The notes: generated from the letters alone by a model not told the origin. DNA of 64,000 nucleotides from Malus domestica (GCF_042453785.1 NC_091673.1:875501-939500), one strand, 5' to 3'; shown: positions 46,849 to 58,984, counted from the first letter of the stretch. Numbers and translations are program-made.

Positions 46849-47958
46849 ATGAACTACATCTCTATGGGATTTTCATGTGAGGATGATTTTGTAAGTCCTT
46901 TCTTTCTCTCGCCACACACATACACTTTTCCATGGGTAATGGTTTCGATCCGCACTCATTTTCTCCTCCTGCCCAGACTTGTTTAGTGTGCAGAAATCAC
47001 TTCCCTTTTCTATCCTTTCCTTGAGTAGTACTCATTGACGTGAATGTTTAATCAGGACGGAAAGGAAGGCGAAGCTCCACTTTTATATGAAACGAGGGAG
47101 AATCAACACAGAAGCAGCAGGTGCATGGATGTTCATAATCATGACCATCATATGCAGGTTGAAGTCGACTTCGAGTTTTGGCCGGTGGAACATCCTCTTG
47201 AGCCACCTGATGAGGATCGCCCTGTCAAATGCCCGATGCCCGACTCTTCTGTCATTAATGTGAGCAAGTAATCTGATAGATATTTCATTCCTTCTTACAT
47301 GACATTTTCCCCTTATATATGCCTTTTTTGCTTTTATCTGTAAAATTTCGTAATGAATACTTTCTTATCTCAGTCACTAGCATTACGATCTATTAACATA
47401 TCTTTTCACTTGTAAGTGAGAGACGTTCTAAGCTAAAACGTTTCTTCCTCCGGTCATTGCCTTTATATATATATATATATATATTTGTTTTTTTTTTTTT
47501 TTGTTTTTTTGTTTTGTGTAGATCTTGATGTTATTTTGTTGCTCGAATACATGGACTGAAAGGAATTTCAATACAATTAGTAGTAAAAACTTGAGGCGTA
47601 TATTTAACCTCTGGCAGTGTTATATATGCAGATTGATTTTGTCTCACGTAAAATGCATTTACAGGGAGGAGGGAGGAGGGAAAAAAGGCTTTCAGAGAGC
47701 AATAGCATGCGTAAGAGGACAGAAGCATCGTCTGCGCCTGGAGCAGCTTATAGCAATCAAGGATTAATGAATCAGACGGTAGCGGCAGTGGCAACGCCGC
47801 CTCCTGTTCGAGCAGTGCGTAAGAGGCACCACCACACTCTCACCCGCGGCGACCATATGATATCACCTCTGAGAAGGATGCCACCTCTTCCTTCTCTCCC
47901 AACTCAGAGCATTACCGTCTTTCAAATGCTCCAGCAGTTCGACAAGTTCGACTCTTGA
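46849..47958 (+). CDS. small three-exon gene, product not recognised
   Basis: Exons 46849-46890, 47056-47259 and 47665-47958 join in phase 0 through clean donors (GTAAGT, GTGAGC) and acceptors (TTAATCAG, TTTACAG), giving 179 residues. The start MNYISMGFSCEDDF is short and acidic. Exon 2 has a His-rich patch (DVHNHDHHMQ) and a run with EFWPVEHPLEPPDEDRPVKC, which looks constrained. Exon 3 is basic and proline/serine-rich with RAVRKRHHH and ends MLQQFDKFDS. There is no signal peptide or membrane segment. Intron 2 holds (TA)n and poly-T tracts. I do not recognise a domain; a small nuclear or cytosolic regulatory protein is possible. Splice-site quality and the phase match are the main support. 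Confidence 0.65.
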
Positions 47959-48556
47959 ACGAAATTAAACCCAGTTTTCGTTTTTATTCAGTGATGAGAA
48001 GATCCTCTTGATATCACATATGTTGTAGCTTATAGTTAGCCCGAGCTTGGACTTTTTATGATTTCATTGTATAATCGTCTAGTTTTTCTCACTTATTTTA
48101 GGGAAAGTGATTTCCGCACACTTGCTTTAACTTTCTCCCTTGATTTTCTTTGGTTTTATGACCAAACAAAACAGGTGTGCAGGAGGAGAAAAGAGATTGC
48201 GGAAATCAGTTTCCTATTTTAAAGGAAGGGGCATAGCATATGATAACTTTTTCTCTTTCATTACAAAAATCACGTCCTATACATATATAGGTATCTGAAA
48301 GGAAAAAGACATGAAGAAACCGTAATCTCCTAAACAGGGGAGTAAAAAAGAGCAAGTTCGCCGTCTTCCATGGAGAGTTGTCCACTATGGTATCACCCTC
48401 GAGAGTTTCCAGAATAATACCGCAGCAAGGTTAACCACCTTCATCTTCTCTGTCTTCCCGTCCCTTTTCCACATTCACCGCACAATTATCAGCTGTAAAA
48501 CCCAGATGCCCGTGCAGCACATTTGGATAGTCCCGCTCCGGTTTCTAAACAAAGTT

Positions 48557-51500
48557 TCATTCAAAAAGTGATATACATAGGGCAACTCCTATGCCAAGTA
48601 TCAACGCAGTTAGCTGTAAAGCCGTGCTTTTCAACGATGAGCCGCCATTGTTGTTCATTTCAGCAAGCACTCCAGCAACAGCAATGTATATAAATCCACC
48701 AGCTGTAAAACCCTGAAAATAGATTCAACAAAGTATAAAGATAATTACTTAGATCATGAAAGCCATTTATGAGCCGAATATTTAACCAGAACATTCCCGG
48801 GCTATATTATTGTCACCTCAATCAAAGATGACTGTCCTGCATTCTGTCCCAAAATAAGAGCCTGCATCAATAGCAATGGATTACTCTCATTTCAATTATC
48901 GAAGATACTAACCAAAATGGAATAACCCTACAACAAAGTATTGACAATACTTTACCACTGCGGTTCCAAGTAGTGCCACAAGTGCTGAGAGAAAGTTGAA
49001 GAACAGAGCTTTAGATACGCTGAAACCAGACCTTACAAGAATACCAAAATCACCGACCTGAAACAAAGGTAAAACAAGCTATAAAGTTATATACCTCCAA
49101 GAACCAAGACAACAAGACTCAGATTGGATGTGACTGTTTAGCCAGCCCGCCTATCTAGACTACCTCATTACATATTAACGAACAACAGAGAGAACTCAAA
49201 CCTCTTGAGGAATCTCATGTGCAAGCAAGAACAGAGTTCTAGACCACCCACCAACAGATCCATGAAGCAGGAATGCACTTCCTAAAGCCATCCCATCTGT
49301 AAAATTGTGCTGCAGTGGCAATACAAATATTTCAGTAAATAATATCTATCATGAACCACATTTTGTTTAAAGATATACAAGCTTGAGAGCAAGCAAGAAG
49401 TCACATACAACACCATCCGAGAAGAGATTGAGATAGCCGAACACAAGATTTGAGGGTGATCGAGTAGTTTCCCCTTTTGCGGACTTGGCCTCAGGAGTGG
49501 AATCATTTGCAGCATGTACATGTTGTTTATCATCGCTCCCACCAGTCCTAGTGTTTCTCTGCACAATGGAAATATGGCCATACTTAAATTGCAGTCCAGT
49601 ATTAAAAGTTGATTAACAAAATTAGATTGACCACAAAAAATCAGATAATGGTAAGATTCATGCAAGATGCATATAACTATATAAGCCAGTAGATGTCAAG
49701 TCTGTGCCGACTTTAAACAAAGATGAACACAAACTCTCTGAAAAACCAAGAAGCCAACTAAACTGCTTGCCTTGCGAATATGAGAGTCCTGTTGAGTATT
49801 TTCAATCAAAGAATCATTTAAACCATCAGCTGTCACTTCTCCGTCAGATGACTTCGTCAGTTTCCTTCCATCTTTTCCATTAGAAGATTCTGACTGCAAG
49901 TCATCATGAGAATCATTATCATCCTTCAATTTCTTGCTCTTCTTATGATGATGATGATGATGATGACCATGACTCCATGCATTAGTTCCTCCAGAGTTTT
50001 CCTCAACATACCTCACTGTCTTTTCTACCAGAAGAAATAATACAATTCCCGCTGCAACAACCAATACGGTACTTTTAAAATTCAACTAAAACCAATCAGG
50101 AAGGACCTTACAATAATCGGGTACAATAAGAAGCTCAAGGAAACCAATAACACTAGGAAACGAAAGAAAGGGTTACAGCCCTACGGAGTCGTATGGAAGA
50201 AGTGATGTGCACGTAGAAACATTTATGCACACAGAAACATACATCACATGCACCTGCCCTCGGACACCCACACAAACACAAATTCATGCAGACACGAAGC
50301 ATGGTTAAGACAGCATGCAGAACACAGATTAGAACTAACCCAGGATGGATAATCCTACTGAAAGATCGTCCAAAGAATGCGAATGTGAATGCTCATGCAA
50401 ATGGGAATGGGAATGGCCTTCATGGTGGTCATGCGAGTCGGAGTGCCCTCCTCCTGCAATTAATATAAGATTCTGGGTCAACTGCTGATAAATCTAAAAG
50501 GCATGCATCTTACACATTATCATTTATTAAGAAATTATACATTTTTCAAACAACAACAACAACAAAGCCTTTTCCCACTAAGTGGGGTCGGCTATATGAA
50601 TCCTAGAACGCCATTGCGCTCGGTTTTGTGTCATATCCTCCGTTAGATCCAAGTACTCTAAGTCTTTTCTTAGAGTCTCTTCCAAAGATTTCCTAGGTCT
50701 TTCTCTACCCCTTCGGCCCTGAACCTCTGTCCCGTAGTCACATCTTCGAACCGGAGCGTCATTCGGCCTTCTTTGCACATGTCCAAATCACCGGAGCCGA
50801 TTTTCTCTCATCTTTCCTACAATTTCGGCTACTCCTACTTTACCTCGGATATCCTCATTCCCAATCTTATCCTTTCTCGTGTGCCCACACATCCCACGAA
50901 GCATCCTCATCTCCGCTACACCCATTTTGTGTACGTGTTGATGCTTCACCGCCCAACATTCTGTGTCATACAACATCGCTGGCCTTATTGCCGTCCTATA
51001 AAATTTTCCCTTGAGCTTCAGTGGCCTACGACGGTCACACAACACGCCGGATGCATTCTTACACTTCATCCATCCAGCTCGTATTCTATGGTTGAGATCT
51101 CCATCTAATTCTCCGTTCTCTTGCAAGATAGATCCTAGGTAGCGAAAACGGTCGCTTTTTGTGATCTTCGCTAGATTGCTCCGGTCATTAGTGTGGATAA
51201 GTATATAAATGGATAGAGATAGGAAAGCAAACACAAGATGTACGTGGTTCACCCAGATTGGCTACGTCCACGGAATAGAAAAGTTCTCATTAATTGTGAA
51301 GGGTTTACACAAGTACATAGGTTCAAGCTCTCCTTTAGTGAGTACAAGTGAATGATTTAGTACAAATGACATTAGGAAATATTGTGGGAGAATGATCTCG
51401 TAATCACGAAACTTCTAAGTATCGGAGTGTGGTGTCGTCTTGACTTGCCTTATCTGTCTCATAGGTAGATGTGGCATCTTCTCTGGAAGTACTCTTCCTC

Positions 51501-54500
51501 CATCCAGGGGTGGTATCTTTAACTGGTGGAGATGCACAAGGTAATGTATCAATTTCACTTGAAGCTTACTTGTAGTTTCAGGCTTGGTCAAGCGCGATAC
51601 AAACCATGTAGTAGGAGTCCCCCAAGTCGCCGAGCTAGGGGGTCTGCTGAAAGAGGTGACAGACAAGGTAAGCAATCAAAGCTCCAACTGATTGTTCACC
51701 TTCTCCCCATCTTTCAGCAGCATGAAGGATAAAGAGAAGAAAAATGAGAAGAGATGATATGAGATACTTTTGCTTTTGAAGAAGTAACTTTCCACAGGCT
51801 TATTCTTGAACTGAGCTGGAGGGTTTTCTGGTTTCCTCCAGAGTATAAGGCCGACTGAAGAATTTGAGGGTCAAAACAAGTCCATCAAATCTAGAGTACG
51901 TTCCACCCTGCTGATATGGGATACTTTTGCTTTTGACAGAGTAATGGATGTATCGGCACGTGTGCTGTTACGCTTGTCTCCACATGCTTCCTTGTATCCT
52001 TCGCACTTGCCCTATCTGTTCCTCAAGCAGATGCGGAATCTTCCCTGGAAACATAAGATGTTGAAGATGAGTACTCGAGAGCAATGCCAGGTAAGTAATC
52101 AGGTAAGCGGTTCCAGGCAGTCAGTTCCTGGCTGGAAGCTTGATTCCAAGTGCTGACTGATTGCTCTCTTTCTCCTTGTCTTGCAGGTAAAAACAAGGCC
52201 AAAGGAAAAGACAGGGAAAAAGCATGATATGGGATACTCTTGCTTTTAACCCTGATGATATGAGATATTCTTGCTCTAGTATAGCTTGTTTGCAGAGGTA
52301 TTATCGGGGGGAAAGAAAGCTGAATATTTCGAAAGGTTTCGTTGGGAGTGCCCTCTCATATATGATGAAGGGTTGAGCATTTTTGCAGGTCTGCCTGTTC
52401 GTTGGGGATGGAGGTCGACATATATAGGAGTCTCCCTAACAAGTAGTAATGTTATTCCTTTACCCTGCTTGGTCATATCACGGTAGTGGGAGTTGCCAGT
52501 TTCACATGTTTTAACTCTGTCAGAGCACTTTGAAAAAGTGGTCTGTGGTATCTGGCTCTCGAGATTCGGAGAACGATGCCTCTTCGATTTTTGAGAAAGC
52601 AATCATGCTGGGGGTCTGGCTCTCGAGATTCGGAGAGCAGTGTCTCTTCGATTTTTGAGGAAGTAATCATGTTGGGAGTCTAGCTCTCGAGATTCGAAGG
52701 GCGGTGCCTCTTCGATTTTGGAGCAAGCAATCTTGTTGGGAGTGTTGTCTCGAATGTGAGTAAAGGTTGGGCATGTTTGCTAGTCTACCTTGCCACGAAG
52801 CACAAGGTTGACACACAGGGACTTTCCAATTATCCAGCAATGGTACTGTTCCTTTACCCTCTCTTCGATTTTGAGAAAGTAGTCATGTTGGGAGTCTGGC
52901 TCTCGAGATTCGGAGGACGGTGCCTCTTCGATTTTGGAGCAAGCAATCTTGTTGGGAGTGTTTTCTCGAATGTGAGTAAAGGTTGGGCATGTTTGCTAGT
53001 CTACCTTGCCACGAAGCACAGAGGTTGACACACAGGGACTTTCCAATTATCCAGCAGTGGTACTGTTCCTTTACCCTTGTGGGTAATAATATGGTAGCTA
53101 GACCTTCAAAATTTATGTGTCTAAACTTTGTTAGTGCTGTTTCTTTGCTATTCTTTTACCTTTCTTGGTCAGAGCGATTTAGTGGGAGCTGCAAGCTTCA
53201 CGTGCTCAACTTTGGCAGAGAACTTTGGCAAAGTTATCTGTGGTACCCATGAGCTATTGTTGCGTGTGGGAAGTGGGTGATTAAACAGTAAGATTCATGT
53301 GCTTTCTACTTCACCAGAAGTCTTCGACAGAATGCCCATAATTTCTGCAAAGCTGAGTGTGCGTGTGACAGGTGCTGACAAGGCTAGAAAAGTAGGTGCC
53401 TCTTCGATTTCTGAGATCGAGCCTCGTGGTCTCTGAGCAGCCCAGCTTTTGAGAAAGCGAGCGCCTCTTCGATTGATTCGAAGAACGATGCCTCGTCGAT
53501 TTTTGAGAAAGCAATCATGCTGGGGGTCTGGCTCTCGAAGATTCGGGGAGCAGTGTCTCTTCGATTTTTGAGAAAGTAATCATGTTGGGAGTCTGGCTCT
53601 CGAGATTCGGAGGGCGGTGCCTCTTCGATTTTGGAGCAAGCAATCTTGTTGGGAGTGTTTTCTCGAATGTGAGTAAAGGTTGGGCATGTTTGCTAGTCTA
53701 CCTTGCCACGAAGCACAGAGGTTGACACACAGGGACTTTCCAATTATCCAGCAATGGTACTGTTCCTTTACCCTCTCTTCGATTTTTAAGAAAGTAGTCA
53801 TGTTGGGAGTCTGGCTTTTGGAGCAAGCAATCTTATTGGGAGTGTTTTCTCGAATGTGAGTAAAGGTTGGGCATGTTTGCTAGTCTACCTTGCCACGAAG
53901 CACAGAGGTTGACACACAGGGACTTTCCAATTATCCAGCAGTGGTACTGTTCCTTTACCCTTGTGGGTAATAATATGGTAGCTAGACCTTCAAAATTTAT
54001 AGGTCTAAACTATGTTAGTGCTGTTTCTTTGCTATTCTTTTACCCTTCTTGGTCAGAGCGATGTAGTGGGACCTGCAAGCTTCACGTGCTCAACTTTGGC
54101 AGAGAACTTTGGCAAAGTTTTCTGTGGTACCCATGAGCTATTGTTGCGTGTGGGAAGTGGGTGATTGAACAGTAAGATTCATGTGTTTTCTACTTCCCCA
54201 GAAGTCTTCGACAGAATGCCCATAATTTCCGCAAAGCTGAGTGTGCGTGTGACAGGTGCTGACAAGGCTGGAAAAGTAGGTGCCTCTTCGATTTCTGAGA
54301 TCGGCCCTCGTGGTCTCTGGGGAGCCCAGCTTTTGAGAAAGCGAGCGCCTCTTCGATTTCTGAGATTAGCCTTCGTGGTCTTTGAGCAGCCCAACTTTTG
54401 AGAAAGCAAACGCCTCTTCGATTTCTGAGATCAACCCTCGTGATCTCTAAGCAGCCCAGTTTTTGAGAAAGCAAACGCCTCTTCGATTTCTGAGCAGGCG

Positions 54501-57500
54501 CCTCTTCGATTTCTGAAGCTCCGTCGAGTGCAGATTTTTATAGGGGCTGGCATTACGTTCCAAAGCACACTTGAATCTCCACCAGTAGAAGCTTCATTCT
54601 TGCACTTCTAAGATCTTGATTTGTCCGACCTCTTCTCTCTTCAACACCTTTGAAAATGTCTGGCCCCTCCGACCGTCGTTTTGACTTGAACCTTGTTGAA
54701 GAGGCAGCCCCGCCTTCTCCAGACAACATATGGCGCCCATCCTTCGTCTCCCTTACTGGTCCTCTTACTGTTGGGGATTCCGTGATGAAGAATGATATGA
54801 CCGCTGCGGTGGTGGCCAGGAACCTTCTCACTCCCAAAGATAACAGACTACTTTCCAAACGGTCTGATGAGTTAGCTGTTAAGGATTCGCTGGCTCTCAG
54901 TGTTCAGTGTGCAGGTTCTGTGTCTAATATGGCCCAACGCCTATTTGCTCGAACCCGCCAAGTTGAATCATTGGCGGCTGAAGTGATGAGTCTCAAACAG
55001 GAGATTAGAGGTCTCAAACAGGAGAATAAACAGTTGCACCGGCTCGCACATGACTATGCTACAAACATGAAGAGGAAGCTTGACCAGATGAAAGAAACTG
55101 ATGGTCAGGTTTTACTTGATCATCAGAGATTTGTGGGTTTGTTCCAAAGGCATTTATTGCCTTCGTCATCTGGGGCTGTACCGCGTAATGAAGCTCCAAA
55201 TGATCAACCTCTGATGCCTCCTCCTTCTAGGGTTCTGTCCAGTACTGAGGCTCCAAATGATCCCCCTCCGGTGCCTTCTCTTTCTGGGGCTCTACCGACT
55301 GCTGAGACTTCTCCTAAGCAACCTTTGTGAAGGCTCCCTCTTGTGTGTTTATTTTGACTCATGTATATGTACATATTTGTAGCTTATCGGGGATATCAAT
55401 AAATAAGATTTCCTTCATTTCAACGTATTGTGTTAAATACACCAAAGCCTTCTTCGCTAAGTTCTTTGAATTTTCTTTTGTTGAAGCTTGTATGTTGAAG
55501 CTTTCTGAGTGGAGCATGTAGGTTGGGGTAGTGTTCCCTTAATTTTCCGAGTGAGGAAAACTTCTCGGTTGGAGACTTGGAAAATCCAAGTCACTGAGTG
55601 GGATCGGCTATATGAATCTTAGAACGCCATTGTGCTCGATCCTGTGTCATGTCCTTCGTTAGATCCAAGTACTCTAAGTCTTTTCTTAGAGTCTCTTCCA
55701 AAGTTTTCCTAGGTCTTCCTCTACCCCTTCGGCCCTGAACCTCTGTCCCATAGTCGCATCTTCTAATCGGAGCGTCAGTAGGCCTTCTTTGCACATGTCC
55801 AAACCACCGTAACCGATTTTCTCTCATCTTTCCTTCAATTTCGGCTACTCCTACTTTACCCCGGATATCCTCATTCCTAATCTTATCCTTTCTCGTGTGC
55901 CCACACATCCAACGAAGCATCCTCATCTCCGCTACACCCATTTTGTGTACGTGTTGATGTTTCACCGCCCAACATTCTGTGCCATACAGCATCGCCGGCC
56001 TTATTGCCGTCCTATAAAATTTTCCCTTGAGCTTCAGTGGCATACGGCGGTCACATAACACGCCGGATGCACTCTTCCACTTCATCCATCCAGCTTGTAT
56101 TCTATGGTTGAGATCTCCATCTAATTCACCGTTCTTTTGCAAGATAGATCCTAGGTAACGAAAACGGTCGCTCTTTGGTATTTCTTGATCTCCGATCCTC
56201 ACCCCTAACTCGTTTTGGCCTCCATTTGCACTGAACTTGCACTCCATATATTCTGTCTTTGCTCGGCTTAGGCGAAGACCTTTAGATTCCAACACTTCTC
56301 TCCAAAGGTTAAGCTTTGCATTTACCCCTTCCTGAGTTTCATCTATCAACACTATATCGTCTGCGAAAAGCATACACCAAGGAATATCATCTTGAATATG
56401 TCCTGTTAACTCATCCATTACCAACGCAAAAAGGTAAGGACTTAAGGATGAGCCTTGATGTAATCCTACAGTTATGGGAAAGCTTTCGGTTTGTCCTTCA
56501 TGAGTTCTTACGGCAGTCTTTGCTCCTTCATACATATCCTTTATAGCTTGGATATATGCTACTCGTACTCCTTTCTTCTCTAAAATCCTCCAAAGAATGT
56601 CTCTTGGGACCCTATCATACGCTTTTTCCAAATCTATAAAGACCATGTGTAAATCCTTTTTCCCATCTCTATATCTTTCCATCAATCTTCGTAAGAGATA
56701 GATTGCCTCCATAGTTGAGCGCCCTGGCATGAACCCGAATTGGTTGTCCGAAACTCGTGTCTCTTGCCTCAATCTATGCTCAATGACTCTCTCCCAGAGC
56801 TTCATTGTATGACTCATTAGCTTAATACCCCTATAGTTCATGCAATTTTGTACGTCGCCCTTATTCTTGTAGATAGGCACCAAAGTGCTCGTTCGCCACT
56901 CATTTGGCATCTTCTTCGTTTTCAAAATCCTATTGAAAAGGTCAGTGAGCCATGTTATACCTGTCTCTCCCAAAAGTTTCCACACTTCGATTGGTATATC
57001 GTCTGGGCCTATTGCTTTTTTATGCTTCATCTTCTTCAAAGCTACAACCACTTCTTCCTTCCGGATTCGACGATAAAAAGAGTAGTTTCTACACTCTTCT
57101 GAGTTACTCAACTCCCCTAAAAAAGCACTCATTTCATGTCCTTCATTGAAAAGATTATGAAAATAACCTCTCCATCTGTCTTTAACCGCGTTCTCTGTAG
57201 CAAGAACCTTTCCATCCTCATCCTTGATGCACCTCACTTGGTTTAGGTCCCTTGTCTTCTTTTCCCTTGCTCTAGATAGTTTATAGATATCCAACTCTCC
57301 TTCTTTGGTATCTAGTCGTTTATACATATCGTCGTAAGCCGCTAACTTAGCTTCTCTCACAGCTTTCTTCGCCTCTTGCTTCGCTTTTCTATACCTTTCA
57401 CTTACACATTGTCATAATTTAAAAGCTACTTTTTTAAAGATGGATTGTTATATGCTCTTCGCAAATTAAGATATAAGAACTTAAGAAATAATTAAATACT

Positions 57501-58932
57501 TGAAACGTCAGATTATATCAGGTGTAAGAACATTATATGGTATAGATTTGTACAGTGTAAGGATGAACTAAAAGATGCAAATCAACGCAGGCTTCATAAA
57601 CTAGTTCCAGATTATTGTCATACCAAAAGCATGTGGTAATTGATGAAGAAAAGCATCCCCCAACATTGCTCCAGCCTGCAAATGAAGTACAAATTAGATT
57701 GTCAAATTCCCATTCCCATCCACTTGCTCCAACAATCTACTCCAACGGTCAAAGTTCTGTAAACTTATAGAGGCACAATTCCTAAAGCCTAAATTGGGTA
57801 TTTGAATCGATGACGATCTTAACACGGATACAAGAAAACTTAAAGAGTATACATATCAAATTGGTACTAAAGAGATGCAAACCGTATACAATTGGATTAG
57901 ATTTTAAAACTAGATAAACAGGTCTGCAGAATCTGACCCCAAATAAAGCCAACGAATCAACAACTGCCTTGGATGGCTTCCCCTGCACTGCAATAAAGCA
58001 GTAACTTCAGTCCTGGTCATCGGCAAAGGCTTCTTGAAGCAAAAGTCATCGGCAGCGTCAATAAAAAGACAATGTAAGTAACAACTGAATCACTTACCAA
58101 ATATCACTGGCAATATAATCAGGCAAATGAGGGAGGCCATGCTCACCAAAAGCGAGCACCCCAAGGAATGAATCCAAAGACCTATAAAAGATATATAAGA
58201 AAGCGGTTACAGACTCACACATTCGAGATGAGCTTATTTTGTATGACACAAACTTTAGGTGCAGCGAAAAAGAAACACACAATCGGATGTGAAGCAAAAT
58301 AAAACAAAGGTTTTTTTTAAAAGACAGAATCTTGTGTCATGGCTAATTCAGCAACACAGATTTCGCACTTTCGACCGTGAAATCAGATTACAAACCAGAC
58401 AAGCATTATACTTTTCGCCATTTATATCAATACCAAAATGAAAATTTCCCAGCTTTTGTACCCACCAATTGGCCTCTTCAAAAATTTCAATTCGTTCAAT
58501 CCGCATTCGAAGCAATCAAGCAGTATAACGAAAATTAAACCAATTAAGTGCCTCACACATCATACACAATTTCGAAGAAATACCAAGAACCGAGAGCTGC
58601 GGAGCACCAAAATGCTCGTGATCGTGACCATGAACGTGCTGATGAAATTCAAATCCGTACAACTTCATGTCCTCCTCCTCCGCCAATTCCTCGGGAAGCT
58701 TCGATGTCGCCAACAATCTCTCCTCTTGGTGGCCGTGGCCGTGGCTGTGGCTGTGGCCGCTGCTGTGACCGTGGCCGTGGTCGTGGTGGTGCGCATGGCT
58801 GCAGCCGTGGTGTTGAGTGTGAGGCTCGTGAGCGGCAGATGCAGAGAACCCAGAAACAAAACTCAGATCCGAACAGTGCGCAACAACCAAAGCAACAGCA
58901 ACCAAGACGAAACCTTTCTTACAAAGCGCCAT
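48557..58932 (-). CDS. IAR1: IAR1 (IAA-alanine resistance 1), ZIP-family transporter, 11 exons
   Basis: Exons on the minus strand: 58932-58584, 58181-58098, 57987-57938, 57675-57624, 50453-50340, 50051-49771, 49558-49409, 49309-49202, 49057-48956, 48861-48817 and 48712-48557. They join in frame to 496 residues (Arabidopsis IAR1 is of similar length). Features in order: signal peptide; a His-rich N-terminal stretch ([20 protein letters not shown]); membrane segments beginning with [37 protein letters not shown]; a second His-rich loop; a charged variable loop; then the ZIP signatures [13 protein letters not shown] and HEIPQEVGDFG; and the conserved end. IAR1 is a membrane protein of the KE4/ZIP type needed for response to auxin-amino-acid conjugates and thought to move divalent metal at the ER/secretory membranes. 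Oddities: intron 4 is 7.2 kb of transposons, and intron 6 starts with GC. Confidence 0.92.
50549..51190 (-). mobile_element. 3' fragment of an RTE-clade LINE with (TTG)n tail
   Basis: On the minus strand the frames encode [20 protein letters not shown], then [20 protein letters not shown] and, after a frame change near 50780, [20 protein letters not shown]. This is the C-terminal end of an RTE-type reverse transcriptase. It ends in CCCCACTTAGTGGG and a (TTG)n microsatellite (50549-50570), the tail type known for RTE elements. The 5' side stops abruptly near 51160-51190. Frameshift present; dead copy. Confidence 0.8.
53078..54275 (+). repeat. ~310-bp segments duplicated at an 885-bp spacing
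   Basis: The sequence from GTGGGTAATAATATGGTAGC to GTGACAGGTGCTGACAAGGCT at about 53080-53390 recurs almost unchanged at about 53965-54275. The preceding module CGAATGTGAGTAAAGGTTGG ... GGGACTTTCCAATTATCCAG occurs four times, near 52748, 52968, 53665 and 53852. This shows repeated unequal duplication. Confidence 0.75.
54285..54520 (+). repeat. 65-bp tandem repeat upstream of the element ORF
   Basis: Three full units of about 65 bp begin GCCTCTTCGATTTCTGAGAT and contain AGCAGCCCA(G/A)(C/T)TTTTGAGAAAGC. Two truncated units starting CCTCTTCGATTTCTGA follow. The block ends about 140 bases before the ORF start codon. Confidence 0.8.
54656..55330 (+). CDS. intact transposon-borne ORF, coiled-coil protein of unknown function
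   Basis: 224 residues from ATG at 54656 to TGA. The N-terminus [20 protein letters not shown] has a DLNL string (resembling an EAR-type repression motif, though the match is partial). The middle (about 105-150, [20 protein letters not shown] then [20 protein letters not shown]) has heptad spacing expected of a coiled coil. The C-terminal part has three proline-rich repeats around [14 protein letters not shown] / [12 protein letters not shown] / TAETSPKQP. No enzyme motif, zinc knuckle or membrane segment was seen. It lies inside the repeat-rich element in IAR1 intron 4, on the opposite strand to IAR1, and is open although the surrounding DNA is degenerate. A structural (gag-like) or regulatory role for the element is possible but unproven. 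Confidence 0.6.
   Translation: MSGPSDRRFDLNLVEEAAPPSPDNIWRPSFVSLTGPLTVGDSVMKNDMTAAVVARNLLTPKDNRLLSKRSDELAVKDSLALSVQCAGSVSNMAQRLFARTRQVESLAAEVMSLKQEIRGLKQENKQLHRLAHDYATNMKRKLDQMKETDGQVLLDHQRFVGLFQRHLLPSSSGAVPRNEAPNDQPLMPPPSRVLSSTEAPNDPPPVPSLSGALPTAETSPKQPL
55586..57405 (-). mobile_element. 5'-truncated RTE-clade LINE with long reverse transcriptase frame
   Basis: An open minus-strand frame of about 590 codons (57360-55591, open further to about 57405) contains the RT palm motifs: [78 protein letters not shown] and the catalytic FADDIVL. It continues through [10 protein letters not shown] and WFGHVQRRP to the C-terminus. The endonuclease domain and the 5' end are missing, so it was dead on arrival, as usual for 5'-truncated LINE insertions. 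The (TTG)n tail present in the neighbouring copy is absent. Confidence 0.88.
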
Positions 58933-58984
58933 TTTCTGAGAAACCCCAGTCGTGTGTTAAGGTGGGGTTTTATTGTAATTATCG

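Larger units (their letters stand above)
51190..55585 (+). mobile_element. repeat-rich composite element of unknown class carrying one ORF
   Basis: The DNA lies between two LINE copies. It contains many copies of CTCTTCGATTTTTGAGAAAG-like modules (52530-54520), a larger duplication (see 53078-54275), repeated GATATG(G/A)GATA(C/T)TCTTGCTTTT words (about 51750-52275), and a coding region at 54656-55330 near its right end. No reverse transcriptase, integrase or terminal repeats were identified. It may be a large retrotransposon derivative or a solo long LTR. Borders are approximate. Confidence 0.5.
50454..57623 (-). other. giant intron 4 of IAR1, filled with transposable elements
   Basis: The donor GTATGAC follows exon 4 (57624) and the acceptor ATTGCAG precedes exon 5 (50453). 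The intron is about 7,170 bp, while the other introns of the gene are mostly 100-400 bp. It contains a 3' fragment of an RTE-type LINE (50549-51190), a repeat-rich element with an ORF (51190-55585) and a larger 5'-truncated LINE (55586-57405), the LINEs on the same strand as the gene. Confidence 0.85.
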
